Below, piece after piece: positions 1 through 9,529 of a stretch of 64,000 nt of DNA. The notes under the pieces are model-generated. The model saw only the letters and a list, made by a program, of their open reading frames with translations. It had not been told where the DNA came from and did not search any database. The position numbers and the translations under genes were made by a program. The DNA comes from Terriglobia bacterium (GTDB lineage Bacteria > Acidobacteriota > Terriglobia > Terriglobales > Acidobacteriaceae), in assembly GCA_032252755.1 (NCBI GenBank), contig JAVUPY010000017.1:153404-217403 (forward strand), given 5' to 3'. The stretch's first letter is position 1. Each line of letters starts with the position of its first letter.

Positions 1-311
1 CGCTCGACATCAATCGAAACAGTTCGCTGGCTCACTATCGTATCGCCGAGGTCTTCTATCTGCAGCACAACTACCAGGCCGCGGCAAACAGTTATCGCGA
101 CTCGCTTAACGGCGACGGGGATCCGAAGTGGACCGAGGTTTGGAGTCACATCCAACTCGGCAAAATCTTCGATATCACCGGCCAGCGCGAACGCGCGGTA
201 AACGAATACCGGCAGGCCCTGCAAACCGGCGACAACACGCAGGGAGCACTCGATCAGGCTCGGCAATACATCCAGAAGCCGTTCGAGCGCGAGGAGCGCA
301 GCGGAGACTAA
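1..311 (+). CDS. TPR-repeat protein, C-terminal part
   Basis: An open frame (codons starting at base 3) enters from the left edge and ends in TAA. The about 102 visible residues alternate helices in tetratricopeptide style, with segments such as AHYRIAEVFYLQHNYQAAA and LGKIFDITGQRERAVNEYR, which fit TPR helix pairs with the small and aromatic positions in place. TPR proteins act as protein-protein scaffolds; the partner cannot be told because the N-terminus lies outside the window. A good intrinsic terminator follows 35 bases after the stop. The gene is convergent with the next one, and the two stops overlap by 4 bases. Sure of TPR, unsure of role. Confidence 0.8.
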   Translation, partial: LDINRNSSLAHYRIAEVFYLQHNYQAAANSYRDSLNGDGDPKWTEVWSHIQLGKIFDITGQRERAVNEYRQALQTGDNTQGALDQARQYIQKPFEREERSGD

Positions 312-1672
312 TGCTGTAGATAGTGAATTGCGGAGCGCGATTTCTGCCCCATTCCGGCTTTGCTCGGAGTGGGGCTTTTTTCTTGAGTATTACCAATATC
401 AGGCAGGTGAAGCTCCGGGCACTGCTCCTTCACTTCGCACTCCAGCATATCCTGCACGAGCAGGTCCCAGCCGACAAAGCCCGTGAACACATGATTCGGA
501 GACTGTTCCGGAGTTGGCGCCAATCCTTCGCCGGTTTCGGCGTCGTAGCACTCGTGCATCGAACCCCATTTCTTGATGTCCGCAAGAACCATTCGGCCAA
601 GCTTCGCGGCCAACAGCGAGGCCTGCTCGTTGAAGCCATAACGCCTGAGCGCGATGAAATCGAGGTAGTTTGCATTGATCCAGATTGGTCCCTGCCAATT
701 CGAATATGGCTTGATCATGCTCACGTTGTTGTAGTCTGGATCCCGTTTCGAGAGGCTGCGAATCCCATAGGGCGCCCACATTTGATCGGGCGACAGCAGG
801 TAGCGGCGAATCATCGCCTTCGCGCTCTGTTGCGGCAGGATGTCTTCGATGAGCGGCACGAAATCGGAATAGGTAACGCGCCGAACTGGCTCGCCGTTAT
901 CGCGACGGATATTAAAGAAGATCTCGTCTTTTTCGAACCACAGGTGCTTCAGCATCGCGGCGCGAAGCGCCTCAGCCTTTCGGTGGTATTCCGCGGATTC
1001 TCTTTGCTTTCCCAGTTTTTCCGCAAGCCAAGCCATTGCTTTGTATTCGCGGAATTGAAATGTGCAAAGATCCACCGCAAGAATAGCGTTCTGGTCTTTC
1101 GGATCATTGGTTAATGCGACGTTGTTGTCGGCACCTGATTGGATTGCGTTGTTCCAGAAAAACAGTCCCCACTTGGGGTCGAATTGCGTCTTTTCGCGGT
1201 AAGCGATGATCCGCTGTAGTTGACCCCAGATCGGCGCGACCCACCCATAATCGCCGAGTCTCTCCGATGCTATGACCGCGCCCTGCGCAAGGAAGGGCTT
1301 CATTGCAAACTTTCCCATCAACGGCTGCGGACCCTCGGTCGTGACTCTTCCCGCTACGTACCCGTCCTGATCGATGGCATCGGCAAAGTTCAGCACCCAG
1401 TATTTCAGGTACTTCGCTTTCCCCCGGCTTTGGTCTGCAAGGTGGACGCCGATGAAGAACCCGTCCCAGTCCCACATCTGTTTGTAATACCCGGCCGGAA
1501 TCAGGTAGTCGTACTTGATGAAGCCCTCGGCGGGCCTGATCGATTGCGGCTCTAGTTTGGCGTAAGCAGAACTCACGTCCGCGAGTAAGTGTTTCAGATC
1601 GGGGGGATTCCGCTGCGGTTGCGCGAGCGTTATAAGTGGAAGCAGGACGAAAATCGCCGGAAGTGTGCGCAT
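308..1672 (-). CDS. Secreted GH63/trehalase-like glycoside hydrolase
   Basis: Predicted exported alpha-glycosidase with an (alpha/alpha)6 barrel, of the GH63 / mannosylglycerate-hydrolase-like group. Residues 1-17 are a signal peptide (hydrophobic core, then LAQPQ). Family landmarks are visible: WDWDGFF near residue 68, SGADNNV near 180 (position of the GH63 general-acid Asp), NWQGPIWINANYL near 340, and MHECYDAETGEG near 385 (position of the general-base Glu). The length of 454 residues fits bacterial members. The likely substrate is a small alpha-glucoside or mannosyl/glucosyl-glycerate, but specificity cannot be read from sequence. The last about 25 residues (from EKSPTPSKAG) are encoded by the terminator of the convergent gene and are probably not part of the fold. 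No operon partner. Confidence 0.8.
   Translation of the reverse strand: MRTLPAIFVLLPLITLAQPQRNPPDLKHLLADVSSAYAKLEPQSIRPAEGFIKYDYLIPAGYYKQMWDWDGFFIGVHLADQSRGKAKYLKYWVLNFADAIDQDGYVAGRVTTEGPQPLMGKFAMKPFLAQGAVIASERLGDYGWVAPIWGQLQRIIAYREKTQFDPKWGLFFWNNAIQSGADNNVALTNDPKDQNAILAVDLCTFQFREYKAMAWLAEKLGKQRESAEYHRKAEALRAAMLKHLWFEKDEIFFNIRRDNGEPVRRVTYSDFVPLIEDILPQQSAKAMIRRYLLSPDQMWAPYGIRSLSKRDPDYNNVSMIKPYSNWQGPIWINANYLDFIALRRYGFNEQASLLAAKLGRMVLADIKKWGSMHECYDAETGEGLAPTPEQSPNHVFTGFVGWDLLVQDMLECEVKEQCPELHLPDIGNTQEKSPTPSKAGMGQKSRSAIHYLQH
346..381 (+). terminator. Intrinsic terminator of the upstream TPR gene
   Basis: GCCCCATTCC and GGAGTGGGGC form a 10-bp stem with one G-T pair, followed by six T. It lies inside the last 25 codons of the convergent glycosidase gene, so that gene's 3' end doubles as the terminator of its neighbour. 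Confidence 0.75.
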
Positions 1673-1709
1673 TTAGGTGCCAAGTATGCCCCTGAGGGTT
1701 AAGGAGAGT

Positions 1710-2195
1710 CTAGACCGCACAATCCTTTGCATCTCCCTGTAACTTCTCGATAGCGTGCGGCACTGCGGCCCACACCGCCGCAAGGCTCTCGACTGCGCCA
1801 GCGGGACTGCCGGGAAGATTGATAATCAATGTACGTTTACGGATACCGGCAACTGCTCGCGAAATGATCGCAGTCGCAAGTTTCTCGCGGCTCGCCGCTC
1901 GCATCGCCTCCCCGAAGCCCGGGAGAACCTTCTCGACGACTCGAATCGTGGCATCCGGTGTGACATCCCTGGGAGAGACGCCGGTCCCACCGGTCGTCAG
2001 CACGAGGTCGGCTTCGCCGAGATCGGCAACATCCGTCAGGTTCTGCGCAATCTGGTCCTCGTCATCTGGCAGGATGACCGCATGCAAGACATCAACTTCA
2101 TGTTCGCGGAGCCATGCCGCGAGCGCCGGACCGCTTATGTCGACCCGCTCGCCGCGTGATCCTTTGTCGCTAATGGTGAGAATGACAGCTTTCAT
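1710..2195 (-). CDS. mogA: Molybdopterin adenylyltransferase (MogA/MoaB family)
   Basis: Activates molybdopterin by adenylylation before molybdate insertion during Mo-cofactor synthesis; cytosolic. The 161-residue product opens MKAVILTISDKGSRGERVD, has the family motif TTGGTGVSPRDVTPDAT near residues 66-82, and LINLPGSPAGAVESL near 125-140 (MPT-binding Gly/Pro loop). A longer upstream frame exists, but homology begins at this ATG, 11 bases after the stop of the AraC-type regulator on the same strand, so the two are probably co-transcribed. The Shine-Dalgarno is weak, suggesting coupling. A Mo-dependent oxidoreductase (11.7-14.0 kb) could use the cofactor. Family assignment is secure; the symbol could equally be moaB. 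Confidence 0.85.
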   Translation of the reverse strand: MKAVILTISDKGSRGERVDISGPALAAWLREHEVDVLHAVILPDDEDQIAQNLTDVADLGEADLVLTTGGTGVSPRDVTPDATIRVVEKVLPGFGEAMRAASREKLATAIISRAVAGIRKRTLIINLPGSPAGAVESLAAVWAAVPHAIEKLQGDAKDCAV

Positions 2196-2206
2196 TGAGC
2201 TTCGTT

Positions 2207-3094
2207 TTATGCGGCACGCCCCGCCCGGTAAGCACGAGGATTCAATCCGAACTCGTTCCGGAATGCGCGATTGAAATTCGAGACATCTCCGAAACCGGAA
2301 TCGAGAGCGATGTCGAGAATTCTTGATGGTTCGACCCTGATCCGTGCGGCAGCATCGCGCAGCCTTGCCCGGCGGACATATTGGTGTGGTGTAAGTCCCG
2401 TTATTTGCTCGAAAACGCGCAGAAAATGATAGGGACTGAGTCCCGCTTCGCACGCCAGTTCTTCCAACGTATGTGTACCGGTCGGCTCAGCATTGATCTG
2501 CCGTACGGTCCGCGTCACTCGGGCCTCGGAACTTAGAGGCACTCTTACGTTGTCATAAGGGTATCCATTCGCAATGCGTGCCGCTGTAGCGGCGAGAGTC
2601 AGAGCAATCTCTTCCCAGTCACCTTCGATAGATCCCAACAGGTTTGAGACTGTCTGCGCGAATAGCAGAGAGAATTGACGCATGGGCGGCAGCCGCTGAA
2701 TGCCGAATCGGGCATGATGAATTCCCGAATCATCTCTCACCAACTTGTCGAAGAATTCCGGGTCGAAGCGGAACGCGATGCAGCGGTCGCCAGCGGCGTG
2801 TCGATGATCGCATTCGAAGCATTGGCCCGCATTGCCGAGCAGCAGCGAACCCGGAGTCATCAGTGCGCGTCCGGATTCGGACCGGTACTGAAAGGTTCCG
2901 ACCACCACCATCGCGATAGATACGTGTGAATGCAATTCCTCGAATGGACGATCGTCTGGGCCGGAGTTACAGACCACATCTTCTACAACCCAGCCTCCAC
3001 CTTCCGCCAGCACGCGCCCTCTGACGCCGCCTGCACCGCCGGTCCGCTTGCGATCCGCTAGAGCTTGTTCGACTTCGACCGCAATTTTCGCCAA
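2207..3094 (-). CDS. AraC-family transcriptional regulator
   Basis: DNA-binding regulator of 295 residues. The N-terminal half looks like a cupin sensor domain (HSHVSIAMVVVGTFQYRS, then a GSLLLGNAGQ turn near 85). The C-terminal 100 residues are the double helix-turn-helix: LEELACEAGLSPYHFLRVF and ILDIALDSGFGDVSNFNRAF, ending with the usual FGLNPRAYR. The start is TTG with GGAG six bases upstream; no better ATG fits. It is followed closely by mogA and faces a DUF1579-like gene across 114 bases that contain a direct repeat GAACCAAG (see separate entry), a candidate operator. Ligand and targets are unknown. Confidence 0.85.
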   Translation of the reverse strand: MAKIAVEVEQALADRKRTGGAGGVRGRVLAEGGGWVVEDVVCNSGPDDRPFEELHSHVSIAMVVVGTFQYRSESGRALMTPGSLLLGNAGQCFECDHRHAAGDRCIAFRFDPEFFDKLVRDDSGIHHARFGIQRLPPMRQFSLLFAQTVSNLLGSIEGDWEEIALTLAATAARIANGYPYDNVRVPLSSEARVTRTVRQINAEPTGTHTLEELACEAGLSPYHFLRVFEQITGLTPHQYVRRARLRDAAARIRVEPSRILDIALDSGFGDVSNFNRAFRNEFGLNPRAYRAGRAA

Positions 3095-3131
3095 GAATCG
3101 CTCCGTCTTGAGATCGTATAAAGCTTTTGAT

Positions 3132-3157
3132 GAACCAAGATATCAGGGAGAACCAAG
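3132..3157. promoter_or_regulatory. Direct repeat in divergent promoter, possible AraC-type operator
   Basis: GAACCAAG occurs at 3132-3139 and again at 3150-3157, an 18-base period on one face of the helix. It sits between the AraC-family gene and the divergent gene. AraC-type regulators bind direct half-sites of this kind; the link is inferred from position only. Confidence 0.35.
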
Positions 3158-3208
3158 GATTAAAACACAGCCAGCGACATCCTGTGGGTGCGATGAAGGA
3201 AAACGGAA

Positions 3209-3748
3209 ATGACAACCTTGAAAAAGAACATTAATTTTCTATCGGCCCTAAGTGCGCCGGGCCGTTCGATCGAAATACCGGAATCAGTCGACGCTTACGG
3301 CTGGCTGATTGGGGATTGGGAACTTGAAGTTTTCGATTACCGGGAGGACGGCAGCGTCCGGCACGGCAATGGCGAGGTCCACTTCGGCTGGGTTCTGGAA
3401 GGTAGAGCCGTTCAGGACGTTTGGATCATGCCACGCATTGCGGAGCGCCGCGCGGAACTCGGCAAAGAGGGGAATCGTTACGGGACGACACTGCGGGTCT
3501 GGGATGCCGAGATCCAGGCATGGCGCGCCACGTGGATCAATCCAGTCACAGGCCGAAGTGACGAACTTCTCGGACGTCGCGTTGGCAAGGACATTATCCA
3601 GATCGGGACGCACCAGGACGGCAGACCTATTCGCTGGAACTTCACAGAGGTGACGGATGATTCCTTCCGATGGACGGGTGAAGTGCTCACTTCGGATGGA
3701 CAGACGTGGAAACTAGAAGCTGAGTTTCACGCAAAACGAATAAAGTAG
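3209..3748 (+). CDS. DUF1579-like / lipocalin-fold hypothetical protein
   Basis: Soluble protein of 179 residues without a signal peptide. It carries the pattern GWLIGDWELEVFDYREDG near 30 and repeated Trp-rich beta strands (GEVHFGWVLEGRAVQDVWI, WRATWINPVTGR, DSFRWTGEVL), typical of small beta-barrel proteins of the DUF1579 type whose biochemical role is undefined. The gene is divergent from the AraC regulator and may be its target. A GC-rich hairpin follows the stop. Which family it belongs to is a judgement from the GDWE motif and barrel-like strand pattern, not from a search. Confidence 0.7.
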   Translation: MTTLKKNINFLSALSAPGRSIEIPESVDAYGWLIGDWELEVFDYREDGSVRHGNGEVHFGWVLEGRAVQDVWIMPRIAERRAELGKEGNRYGTTLRVWDAEIQAWRATWINPVTGRSDELLGRRVGKDIIQIGTHQDGRPIRWNFTEVTDDSFRWTGEVLTSDGQTWKLEAEFHAKRIK

Positions 3749-3752
3749 ATGA

Positions 3753-3780
3753 GGTGCGCGGCCTGCGCCTGCCGCGCACC
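3753..3780. terminator. GC-rich hairpin between convergent genes
   Basis: GGTGCGCGG (3753-3761) pairs perfectly with CCGCGCACC (3772-3780) around a 10-base loop, between the ends of the 3209 and aceA genes. There is no T-run on either side, so its strength as a terminator is uncertain. Confidence 0.5.
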
Positions 3781-3788
3781 CTATATCC

Positions 3789-5153
<1,365 letters not shown>

Positions 5154-5208
5154 GAGCTTTACCGCCTCCGCAGGTAGTAGATGCTAGTTGCATGAAATTC
5201 GCGAGCGG

Positions 5209-5229
5209 ACTAGTCCGAAACGGACGAGT
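5209..5229. promoter_or_regulatory. Inverted repeat upstream of aceA, candidate operator
   Basis: ACTAGTCCG-AAA-CGGACGAGT: nine-base arms with a single mismatch around a three-base centre. It lies in the divergent spacer between aceA and the TPR/Fis gene. The regulator is not identifiable from sequence. Confidence 0.4.
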
Positions 5230-5325
5230 CGTCCGGGGCGGCCCCAGGCAGCCAATTGAGCCGCTCCGCAATCCTACTGTCACCGACGCTTGGCCTGGCC
5301 GGTGCTTATAATTTCGTCGCGGAAT

Positions 5326-6954
5326 ATGAAGACAAGAGAACAGGCTCTTCTCGCGGATCTGAAGCAGGACCTTTGGGATCGCAGGATCGCGCGGGGCATG
5401 TCGCTACTGGAAAAAAACCTGCCGATGCTCGTTTCGTTGGGGCCAGAGCAGCCTGACGCCGGCGCGCTCCTCGGCTATCTTGCCCAATGGATCGACCTCG
5501 GCTTCGACAATCGCGAACTACTCGCCCGAGTTCTAGTCAAATTTCAGACGCCTGTTCGCGCTCAACTCAAGCTTTGCGACTACCTGCACCTGCGCATGGC
5601 CGAGGGTCTCCTCGCAATGGCCGGCGAATCGTTCGAGGCGGCCATAGCGCATTTCGATTTTGTGCTCATGGTAGGTGAAGAAATCGAAGACAAGGAAACC
5701 CTGGCCATCGCCGATTTCTGGAAAGGGCGCTGCCTTCGACGAAAAGGCGAATACGACCTGGCACTCACCTGCACCGTACGCGGCTGCGAACTTGCAAACT
5801 CTCTCGGACATCCGAAAATGGCCGCCGTAATGCGTGTCCTCGAAAGCTGGCTCGTTTTTCAGAAGGGCGTCCCGCAAGAGGCATTAAAAATCCTGCAAAG
5901 CGCCGAGGCCGTCCTGGCTTCTACCGACGACTACATCACCCTCGGTAACATACATTCTTCCTATGGCCGTATTGCGCGACGCGAGGGCCGCTATCACCAG
6001 GCGATCGACCATTTCACCCGGGCCATCACCGAGTACAAGAAGCGTGACCCGGAGCATCGCAACGTCGCTCGTTCGCTTGCAAACCTTGCGTTCGTCAAAC
6101 GTCTGATCGCGCTCGAACTCCTGCGGAAGCTCGACGCAGAGATCAGGCGCCGCAAGTCCGGCACTGCGAAACCCAAACCGCCGAGTTCCCGTAGCCATCG
6201 CAAACAGAGGTTTGAGGAGCTTCGCGAGGAAGCATTCAGTCACCTGGCGGAAGCCAGAGAAATTTACGCAAGACGGCCTAACCATCACGGCCTCGGAACG
6301 GTTCACCTCAATATCGGGTATCTCTATCTCGATACGGGAGACCTGGAGCAAGCGGAAAACGAAGGAACTGCCGCCTTCAAACTCGGCGACGAGACAAAGG
6401 ATTTGATAATAATGGCGCGCGCCCGCCTGCTGCAGTGCATGGTAGAAAACGCCAAAGTCGAAGAAGAAATCGGGGGAGCCGCTGATCCTGGTGCTCATGC
6501 GCGCTCGGCAATGGAATTCGCAGCCGATGCAGTAGAACTCTCCAAGCGCACCCAAAATCGCCGCCTTCTCGCGAACTCCTACATCTGGGAAGGGCTTACG
6601 CACTGCAACTCCTATTTCGAGAACCTCGAAGCCGCAAGGCGGTCGTACGACACGGTGATGAAGTTCCTGAAGGACTATCGTCCAGACTATATGCGTGAAG
6701 ACCTTCAGAGACTGAAGCGCCGCGCCTTCGAAGCTGGCACCGTGAATTCCACATTGCGCGCATGGTCGCAGGGATCGCTCGGCGACAAGACCTTCCAACA
6801 GGTGACGGAAGAATTCGCGGAGCTGGTGATTCCGAAAGTCTGGGAGCGCGAAGGCCGCAAGGTCTCGCGTGTGGCCTCGCGGCTGTCCATCTCGCCCAAG
6901 AAGGTTCGGCGAATTCTCAACCGAACGGGCCGAAAAAAGCCCGGAAATCGATAG
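5326..6954 (+). CDS. TPR protein with C-terminal Fis-type HTH
   Basis: Cytosolic protein of about 542 residues. Residues 1-450 are consecutive TPR-like helix pairs (for example IHSSYGRIARREGRYHQAI and VHLNIGYLYLDTGDLEQAENE). The last 45 residues (WEREGRKVSRVASRLSIS, then PKKVRRILNRTGRKK) match the Fis/NtrC C-terminal helix-turn-helix. The combination suggests a DNA-binding protein whose TPR body senses a partner, without the AAA+ domain that normally sits before a Fis HTH. ATG at 5326 is preferred over the in-frame TTG at 5290 because the protein-like sequence begins there. It is divergent from aceA. No kinase or receiver domain is seen. Confidence 0.75.
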   Translation: MKTREQALLADLKQDLWDRRIARGMSLLEKNLPMLVSLGPEQPDAGALLGYLAQWIDLGFDNRELLARVLVKFQTPVRAQLKLCDYLHLRMAEGLLAMAGESFEAAIAHFDFVLMVGEEIEDKETLAIADFWKGRCLRRKGEYDLALTCTVRGCELANSLGHPKMAAVMRVLESWLVFQKGVPQEALKILQSAEAVLASTDDYITLGNIHSSYGRIARREGRYHQAIDHFTRAITEYKKRDPEHRNVARSLANLAFVKRLIALELLRKLDAEIRRRKSGTAKPKPPSSRSHRKQRFEELREEAFSHLAEAREIYARRPNHHGLGTVHLNIGYLYLDTGDLEQAENEGTAAFKLGDETKDLIIMARARLLQCMVENAKVEEEIGGAADPGAHARSAMEFAADAVELSKRTQNRRLLANSYIWEGLTHCNSYFENLEAARRSYDTVMKFLKDYRPDYMREDLQRLKRRAFEAGTVNSTLRAWSQGSLGDKTFQQVTEEFAELVIPKVWEREGRKVSRVASRLSISPKKVRRILNRTGRKKPGNR

Positions 6955-7102
6955 AATTTCCGCTCTCCCTTCGAATGTCCATTACCTTCGTAACGGCCCT
7001 CGTACCTTCGTGACTACCTGACCTCACCCCACCCTGGCATAGAATCGGGTTCGTTCCAGGGGGGACGACGAACGTGTCGTTGTAATTTTCGGGGCAGCAG
7101 TT

Positions 7103-7423
7103 ATGAAGAACATCTACAGGAAATTCGTCGTGGTAGCCGTAGTGATTCTGGCGATGGCCCTGATGCGGCCGGCCCAGGCTGAAGACCGCAAAGTCAAGAC
7201 GCAGATCGAGCCGGTTTATCCGGAACTTGCAAAGTCCATGCACCTGACCGGCACGGTAAGAGTTGAAGTCACAGTTAACGAACAGGGCACCGTGAAGGAC
7301 ACAAAGGTCGTCGGCGGCAACCCCGTTCTAGCCGATGCCGCCGTCAAAGCCGTGCAGAAGTGGAAGTTCGAGCCTGGTCCGCAAGAGACCAAGCTGCTCA
7401 CCTTCGATTTCAAGGGAAACTAA
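7103..7423 (+). CDS. Small exported TonB C-terminal-domain protein
   Basis: 106 residues: signal peptide 1-26 (ending RPAQAE), then a single TonB-C fold: PVYPELAKSMHLTGTVRVEV and AAVKAVQKWKFEPGP. It lacks the membrane anchor plus Pro-rich linker of a true TonB, so it is a free periplasmic TonB-C domain of a type frequent in Acidobacteriota. A role as an energy transducer is doubtful; partner binding or a structural role is more likely. The gene is monocistronic with a strong terminator after it. Confidence 0.8.
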   Translation: MKNIYRKFVVVAVVILAMALMRPAQAEDRKVKTQIEPVYPELAKSMHLTGTVRVEVTVNEQGTVKDTKVVGGNPVLADAAVKAVQKWKFEPGPQETKLLTFDFKGN

Positions 7424-7466
7424 AAGTTTAATGGCCCACTGACGCCTAAGAAGTCAGGAACGAAAC

Positions 7467-7500
7467 GCCAGCCGAAATCAGGGCTGGCCTTTTCGTTTTT
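7467..7500 (+). terminator. Intrinsic terminator
   Basis: GCCAGCC (7467-7473) and GGCTGGC (7482-7488) form a stem followed by CTTTTCGTTTTT. It ends the TonB-C gene transcript. Confidence 0.8.
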
Positions 7501-7608
7501 GCGATGCTCGGCAATCTGAACATATGCCTGTGACGAACTGCATAGAGAGGTCATCGGCGGATCTCTAGAATTTCAATGTTGATAAGTTGCTGCGACCGAA
7601 GGTGGACT

Positions 7609-8994
7609 ATGCCGATCCGCACCATTATCGAGCCTTTTCGCATTAAGAGCGTTGAACCGATCCGCTGGACTACGCGCGAGGAACGCGAAAAGCTGCTTCG
7701 TGACGCGTACTACAACCTCTTTCTTCTCCCTGCCGATGACGTCCTGATCGATCTGCTCACCGACTCTGGCACCGGCGCAATGTCCACCTACCAGTGGGGT
7801 GCCATCATGGAAGGGGACGAGAGCTACGCCGGGAGCAAAAGTTACGACCGCTTCCGTGACTCTATCCAGGACATATTCGGATACAAGCACGTCATTCCGA
7901 CGCACCAGGGACGCGCCGCAGAACGGATACTGTTCAACGTGATGGCGAAGCGCGGCCAGATCGTACCTAACAACACGCATTTTGATACCACCCGCGCGAA
8001 CCTCGAGTTCGTCGGCGGAGTGGCGCTCGACTTAGTCATTGCAGAGGGCAAGCAGCCGAGCCTGAGGCACCCGTTCAAGGGCAACATGGATGTCGCGGCC
8101 CTTGAGCAGGTGATCGAACGCGAAGGTCGCGAGAAGATTCCGCTGGTCATGCTGACCGTGACCAACAACTCCGGCGGTGGTCAACCAGTGTCCATGGGGA
8201 ATGCGAAGGCAGTCAGCGCGGTATGTCGAAAGCATGGCATCCCCCTGTATTTTGACGCCTGCCGCTTCGCCGAGAATGCGTATTTCATCAAGCTTCGCGA
8301 ACCCGGCTATGAGAACAAGACACCGAAAGAAATCGCGCAGGAGATGTTCCGCCTCGGCGACGGATGCACCATGTCAGCCAAGAAGGACGGCATGGCCAAC
8401 ATTGGAGGATTTCTATGCACGAACGACGACATCCTGGCGCAACAGGAAAAGGACCTGCTGATTCTGACCGAGGGCTATCCGACCTACGGTGGCTTGGCCG
8501 GGCGCGACCTTGAGGCCATCGCCGTAGGCGTGCAGGAGGCACTCCATGAAGATTACCTGCGGTATCGAATAGCCTCGACTGCATATCTCGGCAATCACAT
8601 TGCCGAACACGGAGTGCCTATCGTGCAGCCTCCCGGCGGACACGCCATCTATCTCGACGCGCGCGCATTTGTTCCGCACATCCCGCTTGAGCAGTTTCCC
8701 GGTGTTGCCCTGGCAAATGAACTGTACCTCGAAGGGGGAATCCGCTCGGTCGAAATTGGAACTCTGATGTTCGGCAAAGCGGCAAAAATGGACCTGGTCC
8801 GACTCGCGATCCCGCGGCGAACCTACACGCAGAGTCACATCGACTATGTCATCGAGGTCATTCTCGAGGTCTGGCGCAAGAGGAACGAAATTCGCGGACT
8901 GAATATCTCTTATGAACCGCCCTTCCTCCGGCACTTCACGGCACGATTCGAGCAGATGCCGGTTTCGGCAACGGTTGCGGGACATCCGAAGTAG
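7609..8994 (+). CDS. tnaA: Tryptophanase (tryptophan indole-lyase)
   Basis: PLP enzyme of the beta-eliminating lyase family that splits L-tryptophan to indole, pyruvate and ammonia. The 461-residue product shows DLLTDSGTGAMS near 48-59, IPTHQGRAAE near 96-105, and the PLP lysine in SAKKDGMA (Lys259). Two positions separate tryptophanase from its close relative tyrosine phenol-lyase: here VEIG with Ile383 (the lyase for tyrosine has Arg) and RHFTAR with His442 (Phe in the tyrosine enzyme), both favouring tryptophanase. The ATG at 7609 has GAAGGTGG just upstream and was chosen over an in-frame ATG 33 bases earlier. There is no tnaC-like leader or tnaB permease beside it; a small membrane-protein gene follows after 28 bases. 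Confidence 0.88.
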   Translation: MPIRTIIEPFRIKSVEPIRWTTREEREKLLRDAYYNLFLLPADDVLIDLLTDSGTGAMSTYQWGAIMEGDESYAGSKSYDRFRDSIQDIFGYKHVIPTHQGRAAERILFNVMAKRGQIVPNNTHFDTTRANLEFVGGVALDLVIAEGKQPSLRHPFKGNMDVAALEQVIEREGREKIPLVMLTVTNNSGGGQPVSMGNAKAVSAVCRKHGIPLYFDACRFAENAYFIKLREPGYENKTPKEIAQEMFRLGDGCTMSAKKDGMANIGGFLCTNDDILAQQEKDLLILTEGYPTYGGLAGRDLEAIAVGVQEALHEDYLRYRIASTAYLGNHIAEHGVPIVQPPGGHAIYLDARAFVPHIPLEQFPGVALANELYLEGGIRSVEIGTLMFGKAAKMDLVRLAIPRRTYTQSHIDYVIEVILEVWRKRNEIRGLNISYEPPFLRHFTARFEQMPVSATVAGHPK

Positions 8995-9022
8995 CCATTC
9001 GCAATACAAAAAGAGAGGACCC

Positions 9023-9403
9023 ATGGCCGATGACACCAAGACTCTCCTGACCATTCGGGGCAGCAAGTTTCTCGTCGGTATTCTGCTTGCGTGGGTCCCT
9101 ATTGTGGTGATCATCGTCCCCGTGTTCTTCGAGGTTTTTCGCGGAATCACCGACCAGAAAGCTACCGGTCTCGGCGCCGTTGCAGGGGGATTCTCCGAAG
9201 CTTTCGTCACATTCGGCGTCGTCACCTTCGTTGCCGCCCAAGTATTGGCGATCATCCTTCTCATCCGCAGTGTGGGTATTGGCAAAACCGTTCAGAGTGT
9301 ATTCGCGATCCTCTCTATTGGAATTTGCGCCACCATGCTCGCGGCAACGGGGCTGTTCTTCTGGATAATGTTGTTCGTGATACCGCGTTTGCACAACCGG
9401 TAA
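9023..9403 (+). CDS. Small multi-pass membrane protein
   Basis: 126 residues with three or four hydrophobic helices (about 14-38, 57-83 and 88-118) and a short charged tail PRLHNR. The family is not recognised. A good Shine-Dalgarno (AGAGAGGA) precedes the ATG. It lies 28 bases after tnaA on the same strand and may be co-transcribed, but nothing shows that it transports tryptophan or indole. Being a real gene is supported by the ribosome site and consistent hydrophobic pattern. Confidence 0.65.
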   Translation: MADDTKTLLTIRGSKFLVGILLAWVPIVVIIVPVFFEVFRGITDQKATGLGAVAGGFSEAFVTFGVVTFVAAQVLAIILLIRSVGIGKTVQSVFAILSIGICATMLAATGLFFWIMLFVIPRLHNR

Positions 9404-9529
9404 CGCGCGAATTCGCCACCAAGGTCGGGCAATCTCATGCAATCGCCTTAGCCGACTGGTATCGGTTTACGAAACTTTTCCGCCACAACGTACTCTGCCT
9501 GTATGGAAGCATACTTCGCGGAGGTATTC

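Noticed and set aside
7609..8994. Tyrosine phenol-lyase as the identity of the PLP lyase
   Set aside because: Ile383 in VEIG and His442 in RHFTAR are the tryptophanase residues; tyrosine phenol-lyase has Arg and Phe there.
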